From contig NC_133230.1 of assembly GCF_040436345.1 (NCBI RefSeq), positions 7,771,297 through 7,835,296 on the forward strand: 64,000 bases of DNA, in the 5' to 3' direction. The translations under genes and the position numbers were made by a program. The notes beneath the pieces are model-generated. The model worked only from the letters and a program-made list of their open reading frames with translations, did not search any database and was not told the origin of the DNA. Positions 12,605 to 28,572 of this stretch are shown in pieces; positions within the stretch are counted from its first letter, which is position 1; every line of letters starts with the position of its first letter. The DNA comes from Pagrus major (lineage: Eukaryota; Chordata; Actinopteri; Spariformes; Sparidae).

Positions 12605-13569
12605 CCGTTTAAAAACAGACAACACCTTTATTTTCAACACACATTTAAAATCTTATAAAACAGCAAATAACAGTAAATAATCTACCAAAGCTTCTTTAAT
12701 AGTCATGATCACAAAGCCACAAGCTTTTCAATATAATACTGTAGTTATTACTCTCTAAACTAGTATTGCAGGAGTCTGTTCCTGTGTGAAGTTAACAAGT
12801 CACGTCTGTCACTTTGTTGTCGTTCACACGTAACATGAAGTGAGGAGGACACTGCAGGGCACAGCATCAAATAACATTCACAGGCCTCTGAAACACAAAG
12901 AAAGCCAGAGACGGCAGCAGTAAATATGTAGTGTTTGGTTGATAATACACTTAAAAGGATAATTAAAGTGTTTTTTGCAGTTACAGCAATTTTTTTTTCG
13001 GCATTTTCTACTCCTCACGCCTCATATTCATCATTTTTTTTGTCATTTTAAGAGAAAATAACTGCTGCTGTGGTTGAAAAGTCAGCCTAGTTGAGAAGAA
13101 AACACCACCGTTATCCTTTAAGTGAGCTGGCAGTACAGTCTATCTCTGCAATACAGTAAGAGAGACAAATCTCCATGCAAAATTCTGTAATTTCTACTCT
13201 CTCAAGACATCTTAAGATGCCAGTTTGTCTTTTTATCTTTTACCTAAAAAGTACTCAGCGACCATCTTTAATATTGATGATGGCTGATTCTCAGGAGTCT
13301 TAGGGATTTCAGTGATAAAACCAGTTCACAGGCGTATATTCATGAGGCGACAAGCTCTCTTATCAAGCTGCCAGTGTAGTTACTGGGGTTATGGTAAATG
13401 GAAAAAGATGGCACCAAACAGTCCAATCTCTCTGAGCAGTGCAGGTAGACTGGAAGAGGAAAGGCAGGTAGGAAAGGAAAGAGGCAGAAAAATGTAAATA
13501 TTGAGTATATATTGTATTCAGTAGCACCAGAAGAAGAACATGTAGGAAGAACATGTGAGTGCGTCAGTG
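12605..13569 (-). other. shd: Probable 3' UTR of shd
   Basis: The shd stop codon is at 13572-13570. A minus-strand AATAAA lies at 12632-12627, followed by a GT-rich tract. No other exon was found between the stop and the signal, so about 940 bases of 3' UTR are inferred. Confidence 0.55.
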
Positions 13570-18606
<5,037 letters not shown>

Positions 18607-18723
18607 GGGTCTGGAGATAAAATGGCAGACGGTGTTCTTTAGAATAATTCAGGATTAGTATTGAAATTAAAGGAAACGGCGCAGAAATTATTAGCTAAAA
18701 AGAAACATGAAGAAAATGTTTCT

Positions 18724-18938
18724 TTAAAAGGACACCTGTTATGCCTTTTCGTTATTTTCTTTCCCTTTAGTGTGTTATATAGGGTCTCGTGCAATGCTGG
18801 CTCAGGTGTGTGTGAGCTGACCAATCAGAGCAGACTGGATATTTAAAGAGACAGGAGCTAAAACAGAGCATGTCAGACAGAAGATGATGAAAAAATAAAA
18901 TGATGAACCTGAAAATGAGCATAATATGTCTCCCTTAA
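18724..18938. repeat. MITE-like element with 'GGACATATTATGC' ends
   Basis: The left end is aaaggacacctgttatgcc. The right end is gagcataatatgtctccctt, roughly the inverse. The middle contains tagtgtgttatatagg and gctgaccaatcagagcagac, which I recognise from a widespread teleost repeat. It is located in shd intron 1. Confidence 0.65.
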
Positions 18939-19606
18939 TTACTGATGTTTCTTAATGTAACACACACTTTCCATCTGGAGACCAATAAAATCTTGTGTTA
19001 CACTAATTGAAGTGCATGGCCCCAAAAAAATATAATGTCTAATATTTATGTATCACTGAGAATAAAATGATATACCCTTAATTTGGACCTATCACCGGTG
19101 AGTCAATCTAATAAATCACCATGAGGTCTTTGTTTATGATAGCCAAAATGAACTTGGCTGAAGTTTTTTAAATCCCCTGAAGAAGTGGCCATGCCCTGGA
19201 GGAGCAAGCTGTCGACATCCATCAACAGGTCCGGCGAAAAATAACATTTCTAACATTAACAAAGTGGCGCTGAAAGTGTGTTTTGATGATGGAGATGGAT
19301 GCTAGCCGGCTTGCTATGTCAGCAAATCACTGACAATAGCTAGTTAGCATTCTGGGGGTAAATAAGAGGGTTTTCAATCAGTCACTTATTCACAACAGTT
19401 GCTTTAAGACAGTATTTTAATTAAAAAACTATCACTACCAAGTTAAATAGTTGACTTATTCTTGTTTTTTTGTCATTAATTTAAGAGAATTGACAGGTTA
19501 AAGTGACGCGAGTCGTACAAATTGACGCTCGCCGCTCTGTAAATAAGCCAAAGCTAAGTTAGCTAAGTTAGCCGGACGCCGCTAGCGACACTTCTTCATC
19601 GCTCAC

Positions 19607-19850
19607 CTTCCTTCTCGGCATTGACGGCTTCCCGTTTCAGTCACGTCTTCTCGGTTATCATCCAGCGTTTCGTTTTTAACGTTATCAGGGCCCCCTAGAA
19701 ACGAAACATTGTGCTCAGCGAAAATCCCAGTCCCAGCCTCCGATGCCAAGCGGGTCAATCAGCTAATGTTAGCCGGAGCAGACCGTCTCCGACACAACAC
19801 TCATCTGGCACGGCGGAGCGACTTAAAGGGGAGGCGGGGAGACGCGTTGG
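19607..19850 (-). promoter_or_regulatory. shd: shd first non-coding exon and promoter region
   Basis: A good donor (GGAAG|GTGAGC on the minus strand) ends an exon at 19607. The DNA upstream in the sense of transcription (to about 19850) is CpG-rich compared with the flanks. The next acceptor is at 18610, four bases before the shd ATG. Transcription start is inferred somewhere in 19650-19850. Confidence 0.45.
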
Positions 19851-21435
19851 GTTGGCCGACATTAAAGCTTCCAGCATGTTAGTGAGCATCACGACTGCTG
19901 CTGAGTCCACAGATGCAATCCTTTGTCTGGCAGATGCACTTCCACTAATGCAATGCCATTTTTTTTTTTTTAATATACTATGAAAATCATGTCTTCTCTG
20001 CCACATTTAAGACTGAGGTGTCCTCTTGTGGTCAAAGCTGGGACATATTTCTGATGTTAAATGCCCTGAAGATATTTTAAACAGCAGCATTTAGGATATG
20101 AATATTAGTGCTTTTCATACTTGTTTTTAGAGGGGACATATACATTACAAATCAATCACACATCAAGAAAATGTTAAAATAGCATTTATTTTTGAGAAAC
20201 TAAAAACAAGAGCAAGCATATACTGACAGATTAAAAAGAAATAATGAATCTAATGAGCCACATTTAGCTCTGATTTTCATGAGCTGACAGTTAAAGCTGA
20301 CCTCAGGTGTTCAGGAAGTTTGTTCCAGAGGTGGAGAAACTCAAAAACTGCTTCACTTTGCTTGGTTTTGATCCTGGAAATATTGAATAATCATGTTCCT
20401 GTTGACCTGAGGGGTGTGTATGCTTTGTAATTTGCAACATAAAAGTAAATCAGAGATGTTTTTAGACCCTAGACCATTTAGTGCTTTAGAAACAAGTCAT
20501 AAAGATCTTACAATCTGGTAATAAATGCTTGAACAAGTGTTTCTGTATCTTGTTCAGACAGAAATCCTTTATTTTTTGCTGATTTTGTAGCTGTCAAACT
20601 TCAGGTTTGAGTCCATAACTATGCCAAGTTTTCTGGCTTAGTTTGTAGATTTAAGTGGCATGGATTCAAGTTGAGCACTGACTTTCAATCTTTCTTGCTT
20701 TGGGCCAACAACAATTAATTCAGCTCTTGCACATCCACTCACTAATATATTCGATGCACTTAATCAGCACTGTAGTCATGTGGTGACGCCGTTATGAGAG
20801 TTGTGTCATTCGCACAAGAGTGGGAGGAAATGTTACAATATTTCATAACCTGAGCGAGGGGGAGCGTGTAGATGTTGAAAAGAGGCCCGAGAATAGACCT
20901 CAAAGCTCCATGTGTGATGTTTGTTCACTCAGATTAATCACCAATTGACACAAAGTAGTCTCTATCTTGTAACTGTGATTTCAACCAATTAAGTAAAGCA
21001 CCAGACACTCAGTGATAATAAATATTCTGATCCCATATAACAGTTATATTAAAAGAGAGGTGTGTACGGATGTCAAAACATGTCGTGGACAAAAAGTTTA
21101 AGTTAAAGAGATTTTAATAAACATTAAAATATTCACCCTCATGGCAATGTTGCCTCACAGAAAATTCAAACATTAACATTTTTCATGTTAAATTCTAAAT
21201 AACAACACATCCATGAACCAGCGGATCAAATCAGGAATTATTTTGTCGCACTGGGTTTTCCATAGCAGACAATACAATTCCTTCTAATAACAGCCCACAG
21301 ACGCTTTGACTAATTATCAGTCTTTATAGAAAGGTTTTCATGAGCGAGACCCACATACTGTCTACACATATTTTAAATGTCATCATTTATACAATTCTGT
21401 GTCAGCGACTCAAATCCATCCTGAGCATCTTCTTT
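19851..21435. other. shd-yju2 spacer
   Basis: It contains no host gene that I can support. About 20240-21075 is a LINE relic (listed separately). The rest to 21435 is AT-rich and probably includes the yju2 3' UTR. Confidence 0.5.
20240..21075 (-). mobile_element. Decayed LINE reverse-transcriptase fragment (L2/Rex1-like clade)
   Basis: On the minus strand, broken reading frames give LYTLPLAQVMKYCNIS, then a variant of the YADDT box as CANDTTL, then LGIVMDSNLKFDSYK. These match the palm and following regions of the fish L2/Rex1-type reverse transcriptase (family pattern IYMLPLG..., YADDTQLY, NLGVIFDSDLKF). Several stops interrupt it and the catalytic YADD has changed to CAND, so it is inactive. 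The 5' part is absent. The clade name is from memory of the family pattern. Confidence 0.7.
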
Positions 21436-24073
21436 TCATTCGCTGTCATTGCTGTCACTGTCTGAATACGCCCCCAACAGGCTGAGAGATGAGGAGCCAT
21501 TTTGCGTGGTAACAGGCTTAGAGGCGTTGCTGGAAACAGCCGCAGATTTCTTTGAGTCTGAAAAACAAGATACACAATGAAAACATTTGAAGGAAGTGAA
21601 CAAGCAGCAAAAAGATAGTTGTGTGTCCAAGTAAATAGGAAAGTTAAACATACAGAAATCACACGTGTTCGTGTGAAGAGGAAGGGACCAATTTTTTTGT
21701 GAGGAAACAAATCAAAGAAATTCATAATATCTTTCAGAAGACTCAGGCTAAATGGCTTTCATATAAGCAGCAAGATAAGCTGATGTGTTACCTGTTTGTA
21801 ATCTGGGAGCAGCACCAGCCACTGGATAGGGTTTGGCGAAAGTCGCTGCGGGTTTCTTTCGCACGATCAGGGACCCGAGTGCCCCTCCACCGCCCAGCGT
21901 CCCCACACTCTTCTCCCAGGTCTCCACCTTGGCCCTCTTCACTCCCCCAGTTGAGGTTCCCTGTGGAAAGTCACAGTATAACACAATGTATTTCCTGCTC
22001 ACAGGTTGGCTTCATTAACTTCTTCTGTTGAGCTTTCTTTTAGTATTTGTGTCTTCAGTAACACACCAACATTTCCCCGTGCTGTTAGTTCATATTAAAC
22101 GTTTTCAGAGGAGGATTTTAACTGCGAAGCAGTCACTGAAAATGTAATATATACATTTGCCATCAAGTTAAGCACTGACAGCAAACATATTAAATAAGAA
22201 TGTCTCTACAAAACAAGATGCGGTCAATTTCAGGCATTCGACAGTGGATCAGTTTGAAATATTGTAGGAACAATGAGGAGAAGTGAGGTAGCAAGTTGCA
22301 GGCTACACAACTGAAATTAAACCTTGAGATAGACTGAAGAAAATGGCAAAATACTTGCAAATGTCATTTAAACCTGTCAATTGCAAGTCACTGAATGAGG
22401 CACACACCTTGCTGGATGAGAGTGGTCATACGTACCGGTGCCTCTGTGGGTTTATCAAAGGTGAGGATGTCTGTTGGTTTGTCTGGCTTGGATTTATTTG
22501 ACTGCAAGCTTCCGCCCTCCTCTTCCTTCTCCGAGTCAGAGTCAGAGTCCGAGTCTCTGAGTCTTTTCACGAGGGCACGGTCCAACATCTCTCTGAGAAA
22601 CAATTGACACATTCAGATTTAACTGGGTTTTTAATGGCTCAGTCTGATTATAAGCAGGCACACATGACAAAACTAATTTAGACACATGAGCAGAGATTAA
22701 AGTTAAAAAGTAAATGTTTAACCATTTGTCTTTTTGAACCTTCCACACTCACTTTGTCTCTCGCTCATCCTCTTCTTTCTCCCTCTCCTTCTCTATCCTC
22801 TCCAGCTCTCTGTATCGGTCGATCATTCCCTCGAAGTCCACCTGAGCCTGCCTCTGGTTCAGCTCCTTCAGCTCCTGGAGGTTCTCCAGCACCTCCATCT
22901 CCATCTTGGAATCCTTTGTGCGGTTCTCCAACACCTGGTAGATGATTGGGAGATCATGAACTCTTTATTCCTATTGCCAGTTAAAATAATCACGGTAAAT
23001 GACATTTAAAACACTGACCTTCATGGGATTGTTCAGTTCCTCTTCCTCTCTCTCCTGCTGGATTCTCTTCTCCTCCTCTTCAATCAGTTTCTCTGCCTGG
23101 AAGTTTCGTGTTGCACCGTGCTCCATGGCGTAGTCTGTGTTCTCTGGGTCGGTCTATAGTCGCAACACGAGATATCAAAGTGTGAGAAAGTGTTATTTTA
23201 CATAATGCGGGAGATGTCTTACCTTTAGAGTACTTCTTTTGTTTTATTCCAATAAATATCACAGTGATAATCAGAGCATTAAATACTCACCTTAAAAGTA
23301 ATCTCAGCAAGACACCGAGTACATTTGATGTAGAATCGGAAGATGGGCAGTCCCATGTACAGCTCGTTCTGAACGGTCTCTTTGCGTGCATTGAACTTCT
23401 TCCCCTTGTAGATGTACTCGCCACATGTTTTACACCTGCACACAACCATAGAGGCAAGGCTGATCACGCTACAGTCACAGAGGCCAGAAAGTCCTTGTCC
23501 TACAATAAATTCAACCCAGTCAATAAAACAGAAACAAGCCTGCCTAACCCTACTGACACTTTGTCCTGGGATTCAAAATGTACACATGTGACACTTTATT
23601 GTTTGTGTTTGTGTATTGAAAACAGCTCATATAAGCCTGTTAACATAAGTTATAAGCGTGGCAACATGGATGAGAGAGACGAACATACCTCATATTGAAT
23701 GGAGCCATCAATCTGACCACATACTGACGATCTTTTGGGAGTTTAAGTTTGGGGATTTTAGATGGATCAAAATCCGGGGGGTAGTATTTCTGTGGAGGAC
23801 AAAATAATCATTTGAGTTACTGACAAGCCTGAAAGTGGAACAAACGTGTTAATAACAATTACTTCTATAGAAATTACTCGTCGCTAACACATAAAGTACT
23901 TTAGATATCCCAAATGAGCAACTGCATACCAGAACTATCTCAATGCTACCATGGCTAATAACAATTAGCTTCGAAGCTAAAGTTAGCGTTCTTGCTCATT
24001 ACGACGGTAAACGTTGCCAACAGAGGCACCATTAGACTCTCATACTTACATTCAATACTTTTCTCTCGGACAT
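21436..24073 (-). CDS. yju2: Splicing factor YJU2 (CCDC94)
   Basis: Eight exons on the minus strand: 24073-24050, 23789-23689, 23435-23291, 23153-23019, 22934-22753, 22592-22436, 21960-21792 and 21557-21436. Together they code for 344 residues (human 323). The protein starts [19 protein letters not shown], the invariant YJU2/CWC16 start. Two CxxC pairs at about C43/C46 and C79/C82 ([20 protein letters not shown] ... [14 protein letters not shown]) form the zinc site. Next come [18 protein letters not shown], a long charged coiled-coil (about 140-210), a Ser-Asp-rich acidic stretch ([13 protein letters not shown]) and the C-terminal [17 protein letters not shown]2 joins the spliceosome at branching and promotes the first catalytic step. 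In human it sits next to SHD on 19p13.3, as here. The gene is expected to be constitutively expressed. Confidence 0.95.
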
Positions 24074-24084
24074 TGTCGCTTTTG

Positions 24085-24230
24085 TGAGAAACTCAAATTA
24101 ATCGGAGAAAGAAACGTCTGAATAGTTAGTTTGAGGGGATATTTCCTCAAGACTGCTCCAGCCAGCTTTTCTGTCTGGAGGCTGCACTCTGCACTTCCGG
24201 TTGTCTCCTTCGTAGATTTAAGGTACGTCA
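24085..24230 (-). promoter_or_regulatory. yju2: yju2 promoter with ETS-type site
   Basis: An ACTTCCGGT motif (24192-24200), the classical ETS/GABPA site of housekeeping promoters, lies about 120 bases upstream of the yju2 ATG. No TATA box is visible. The transcription start is inferred. Confidence 0.45.
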
Positions 24231-26040
24231 AAGGGTGGTGCTGCCCCCCTGTGGCAGAGGTGAGTAACGACACCTGGGGAAAAAAAATCCATATGACATG
24301 TGACAAGGATAAAATCATATAAAACAAGAAACAATTAGGAATTTAAAAGTAATATTCTTCCAAAAAAGGGTATAATTAGAAGAATGGTTTGTCTGGGTTT
24401 AAGTTAATGAGAATTGACAGTTTTTAAAACAGGCAAAATACACATAAAAACATGACTATATGACGAATATAACGTCACAAAAAACAAAATCTCTCTTCTG
24501 ATCTCTTCCAATTCATATGACAGGTCTTGGATTCCCTTTAGCTGTCATCAGTTCAACAACTTCTCTGTCAGTGGTCCAGAGGGAGCCAAAATTGAACAAG
24601 GAAATGTAAAATTATTGTATAAATCAATGAAAAGAGACAATAATATTACACGCATTTACACATAAAGAGGCTGCATGACAATACACACACATAAAGCAGG
24701 TGGTTAAATGAAATTAAACAAGACACGCTACCAGTTTATGGTAAGCATGCTGCAGCAACTTAATCCACATTATGATTTCTTGTAAATGTAAAAAAAATGA
24801 AATATAAAGCATATTTTAGTCACTTTTATTCATGTACAGTATTTTTTCCATCGCTTTTATTCAACCTGGATGAGTCATGGGCTTTATGTACTGACCTCTG
24901 CCCTCGTTTTGCTGCCTGCCTTCGCCTTGTCTCCTTATCATGATCAACATGGAGGAGATATGGCCTCTCAGGGGTAACGTGGGGTCTCTGCTGGGGTTGG
25001 TGTGCAAACATAAGCCACTCAAACACACGTACGACTGTTAAGGGGTGTTTAAGGTTATTCCTACAAGAGGAAATTGGATCCTGATTACAGATTGGTGTCA
25101 GTGGGGGTTAATCTGTCGGCCTGATTTATTGAACAGTGGTGACAGGAGCAGACAGGCAGAACAGATTAGCAGCAAAGCGATGGAAGAGAAAAGGATTGTG
25201 TTTACAAAAGTACAACCTCCATAACAGCATGTCGAGAGTATGACATTATGCCCTCAATCAAATCTATCTGTCTGGCCTCCGTTCTCATTTGGATTTGACA
25301 GTTTCACGTTCAGATGCACAGTTTAGTTCAGTGATGGCGAGTTCAGCCTCATTCTGACACATCGATATGACTCATTAATGAGTCAGATGCAGTCGCCTGC
25401 AGCAATGCAAGCTCGAGGTGTCCCATGGGGAACCAATTTGGAAACTAACACCCTCCATTCGGGGAAATGGCTCCCTGCTTTGGATATTGCACAGCTGGAG
25501 CTTTTTAAAAAGTGATAACATCATGCCAAAACACAAAATATGACTTGCTGTTTAAACTATGGAAAATCAGTTTCTTGTTCCAAATATTTCTAATGAAATG
25601 CCTATTTAACATAAGTTTTTCATGTATGTGCTACCTGCAAACTTTTATGTACACTTTCTCTTGAAAATTCACATTTGTGTTTGATAGGGAGGGAAGGTTG
25701 CTCATTTTTGTTTGTTGTTTTTTTTTAGGGTAAAGGTGGAGTAGGTGGATGGTGAAATGGGGGTGTTTCTTATAAACAATAAGGTAAATAGTTGATCACA
25801 ATAAAATAAATATTCAGTTGTATAGTATGTTTAATGGCCTGTTGTGTTCATCTGCACAGGATAGGCCATTTTGAGATTTAGAAAAAGACTTTAATTTTGA
25901 AGGGAAAGAAGTTTGACCCCCATTCACCCACCAGATTACTTTATCAAATATGTTTTATGAAATGTTTAACATCCTTGACATCATCCTGTCACGTCTCTTC
26001 CTGCTGATCACAAAGGTGATGACGGTGTCACCGTGTCAAG
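24231..26040. other. Divergent spacer between yju2 and cart
   Basis: No exon or recognisable repeat was found. The spacer carries the upstream regions of both divergently transcribed genes. The stretch from about 24880 to 25500 is less AT-biased than its flanks and could hold control elements. Confidence 0.4.
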
Positions 26041-26120
26041 AACGTCTGTCATGAATATTTCAGAGTCTGGCTGATGTCACCAGCTGCCTATAAAGAGGGG
26101 GGCTCCTCTGCACAGGACAC
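26000..26120 (+). promoter_or_regulatory. cart: CART promoter: TATA box and CRE-like sites
   Basis: A TATA box (tataaag, 26089-26095) lies about 95 bases before the start codon. Upstream are a CRE-like TGATGTCA (26072-26079) and an imperfect palindrome ggtgatgacggtgtcacc (about 26013-26030). Mammalian CARTPT is controlled by cAMP/CREB through a CRE in the proximal promoter, so conserved control is inferred. Confidence 0.55.
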
Positions 26121-26187
26121 CTCCACCAGTCCAGAGATCCTCCGCTGATTGAAGAGAAGGTCTCCACCCTGTTTGTGTTTCAGCACC

Positions 26188-26860
26188 ATGGTCAGTGCTC
26201 GAGCTCTCCTCCTCGCGGTTACCTGCTGCTGCGCCTACCTGTGGCTCGCCTGTGCAGAGGACTCATCGCTGGAGACGCGCTCGTTGGATTTCTCCCAGAA
26301 AACCCAGCAGGAGAAAGACCTGGTGAGAGAGGTTTGAGAGGGGACATGGGTGGTGCTTTTAAATGACTGTCTCAAGCTGCTCAGGATGATGAGCCTATTG
26401 CAGATGATTAATAGATGTTGAGCTTTAAACTTCAAGAAGGCTCATGTCAACTATTTCAATTTAATTTCTGTCATTTTTTTTCCTGCAGATCGACGCGTTG
26501 CAAGAAGTTTTGGAGAAGCTGAGGAGCAAAGAGATGCCCTTAGAGAAAAAGCTGGGCTGGCTGCCTTCGGTATGTACACTTCATCATAATAAAGGATGAT
26601 CAGCTTGCATTTTAGGGACAGGGAATAGGTTACTTTATTATTCATCATTAAGATAAAATAATTATGTATCGATGTAAATAATATCTGTAATATTATAACA
26701 TAACATACCTAAGTGTGATCCTTGTTGATCCATGTTATTTTTATCTTTGCAGTGTGACGCAGGGGAGCCGTGCGCCGTGCGTAAAGGCGCACGCATCGGC
26801 ACACTGTGCAGCTGTCCACGAGGGACGTCCTGTAACTTCTACGTTCTTAAATGTTTGTGA
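26188..26860 (+). CDS. cart: Cocaine- and amphetamine-regulated transcript (CART) neuropeptide precursor
   Basis: Three exons: 26188-26322, 26489-26569 and 26753-26860, giving 107 residues. This is the same exon number and almost the same length as mammalian CARTPT. A signal peptide ([21 protein letters not shown]) is followed by a spacer and a dibasic site (LEKKLGW) used by prohormone convertases. The C-terminal knot is [20 protein letters not shown]... with six cysteines and the final ...KCL typical of CART. CART peptides are secreted neuropeptides that reduce feeding. Teleosts have several CART genes and this sequence alone does not settle which copy it is. AATAAA at 26948-26953 suggests a 3' UTR of only about 100 bases. 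Adjacency to map1s mirrors human CARTPT next to MAP1B. Confidence 0.93.
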
Positions 26861-27361
26861 AGGGAAGAGATGACAAAGATGGAAGATGAAAAAAACAGGA
26901 AAGAGTTGGTGTCATTCTCTGTGAGACAAATGTAACATGATGTGATTAATAAATGAAACTTTTCTTTTATAAACTCGGGCTGGGAAATGTTAGAATATTG
27001 GTTTATGATTAGATTTGAAGGTCTGTGTCCGTCTGTCTCTGTCAGTGTTTATGATCTGTACACAGGGAATGATTTGTGAGGCATCTTTTGGCAGACTTTG
27101 AATGTAGTTTTTGTCATAAATACTTCTTTTTCCTTATCTTTTCTTGTGTTTTTGTTCCTGTTAAAGGTGGAGACAGTAAAGCTATTGGTTTCTTAGCACA
27201 TTTGTAAGATAAGGAGGTCAATAAATCAACTTAAATTCAAATCTGTGTGTCAGTACATCTTTTTTTGTTAAAGTCCTTCTAATAAACTTTAGTTAACAGG
27301 TAAGGCCCTTTTACATCCTTACAAGATGCATATTAATATTAATAAGAAGACTATAAGTGTG

Positions 27362-27446
27362 ATAATAGCTCAGTTGTTTAGGAGAATGCTGCAGTGAAGT
27401 TTTGCTGTGAAGCTAAGTTAGTGAATGAACTTATCCTTTAATAGGT
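27362..27446. repeat. End fragment of the AAAGGATAAGTTCACC MITE family
   Basis: It reads gttgtttaggagaatgctgc, then aagttttgctgtgaagc, and ends gtgaatgaacttatccttta, which matches one terminus of the family. Confidence 0.5.
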
Positions 27447-27587
27447 AATAAGACTTTTAAAGATTTTTATTAGCATTAATAAGACTATATACATGTAATT
27501 AATAGTGTAAAAAACATGTTTAGTGCCAGATTATAAGACATTTTTGAGTACTTCTGAGAAACTCAGTTTATAGACTGCTTAAAAACA

Positions 27588-27853
27588 TTAAAGGAGCAGT
27601 CTGTAGTTTTCAGGATGACATTTTAATCAGAAGAGAAAGATCTTTGGGCCTAAACAAACTAAATAAACAAACGCTCTTTGTTTTCATGACTGAATAAACA
27701 GAATAAACAAACTGACCTTGAAGGACAACACAGTTTCAAACTGTTTTACTTTGTTTATATGTGGCGGACCCTGCCACCTTTGGTGTATTCAGTTAAGGAA
27801 AAAATATTCTGAATTTGAATTTCTTCTCCAAAACTACATAGTGCTCCTTTAAT
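27588..27853 (+). repeat. MITE-like element, AAAGGTGCACTATGTAGTTTTGG family
   Basis: The left end is ttaaaggagcagtctgtag and the right end is aaactacatagtgctccttt, so the ends are inverted repeats. The interior holds tatgtggcggaccctgccac, shared word-for-word with the copy at 38141-38488. No open reading frame is present. Confidence 0.75.
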
Positions 27854-28572
27854 AACAGCCTAATGAATTTCTTTTTTTCTTTTTTTTTTCTTTTTTTGTG
27901 ACAAACACATTTGATGAGTTTAACTAACATATTATGTCATTTTTAAACCTTTTCTGTGCTTTCATGTTACTTTTTTTAGATTAATACACATCTTACTTTG
28001 CAATTATTAACAGTTATTATGCTTTTTGCAGCTATTGCATCTAAAGCGAGAACAAATGCATTTTAAGGTTAATGAATTCTTCTTTTTGTGCACTTATTAA
28101 CAGTTTTCTTTCATAGTTAACTGTTCATGAGTACATATTTTACTGTTAATAGTATTAATCTTAATAAAGCAACAATAAAAGGAGTAAAGGTTTAGCAATG
28201 ACATAGAAGGTAAGTTGTAATAACAGGTTAGTTATATTGAAATACATAAATAAATGTGTTTTTGTTGTGCAATTATAAGAAATAACGGTGTTTTGCACTT
28301 TTAATAAAAAACAGATGTTGAAACAGCTGGATTGTCGTCATTTTCCCATGCAGCATCACTTGTTGGTAGTTTCCTGTTGATTAAAGCCAATAAAAAGAAT
28401 ATATTGATTATTTTTGCCGCGTTTCATCAATAATTCAGCCTCTTCCTTCACGTCCACTAATGCACGAGTGCATTCCTGCACACCGGCCGCCTGTCTGATA
28501 TCTCTCGGTAATAAAAGGCGCCGTCAGCTTAGCTTATTCAATGACATCACATCCCAACTGCAGACTCCCAAC

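Larger units (their letters stand above)
26861..28572. other. cart-map1s spacer
   Basis: After the cart polyadenylation signal (26948-26953) no exon is visible until map1s. The spacer is AT-rich and carries two MITE fragments (27362-27445 and 27588-27853). The DNA just before 28573 becomes CpG-richer and should hold the map1s promoter. Confidence 0.5.

Noticed and set aside
19755-20006. Minus-strand frame beside the shd promoter
   Set aside because: No motif or splice continuation; lies in promoter-type DNA.
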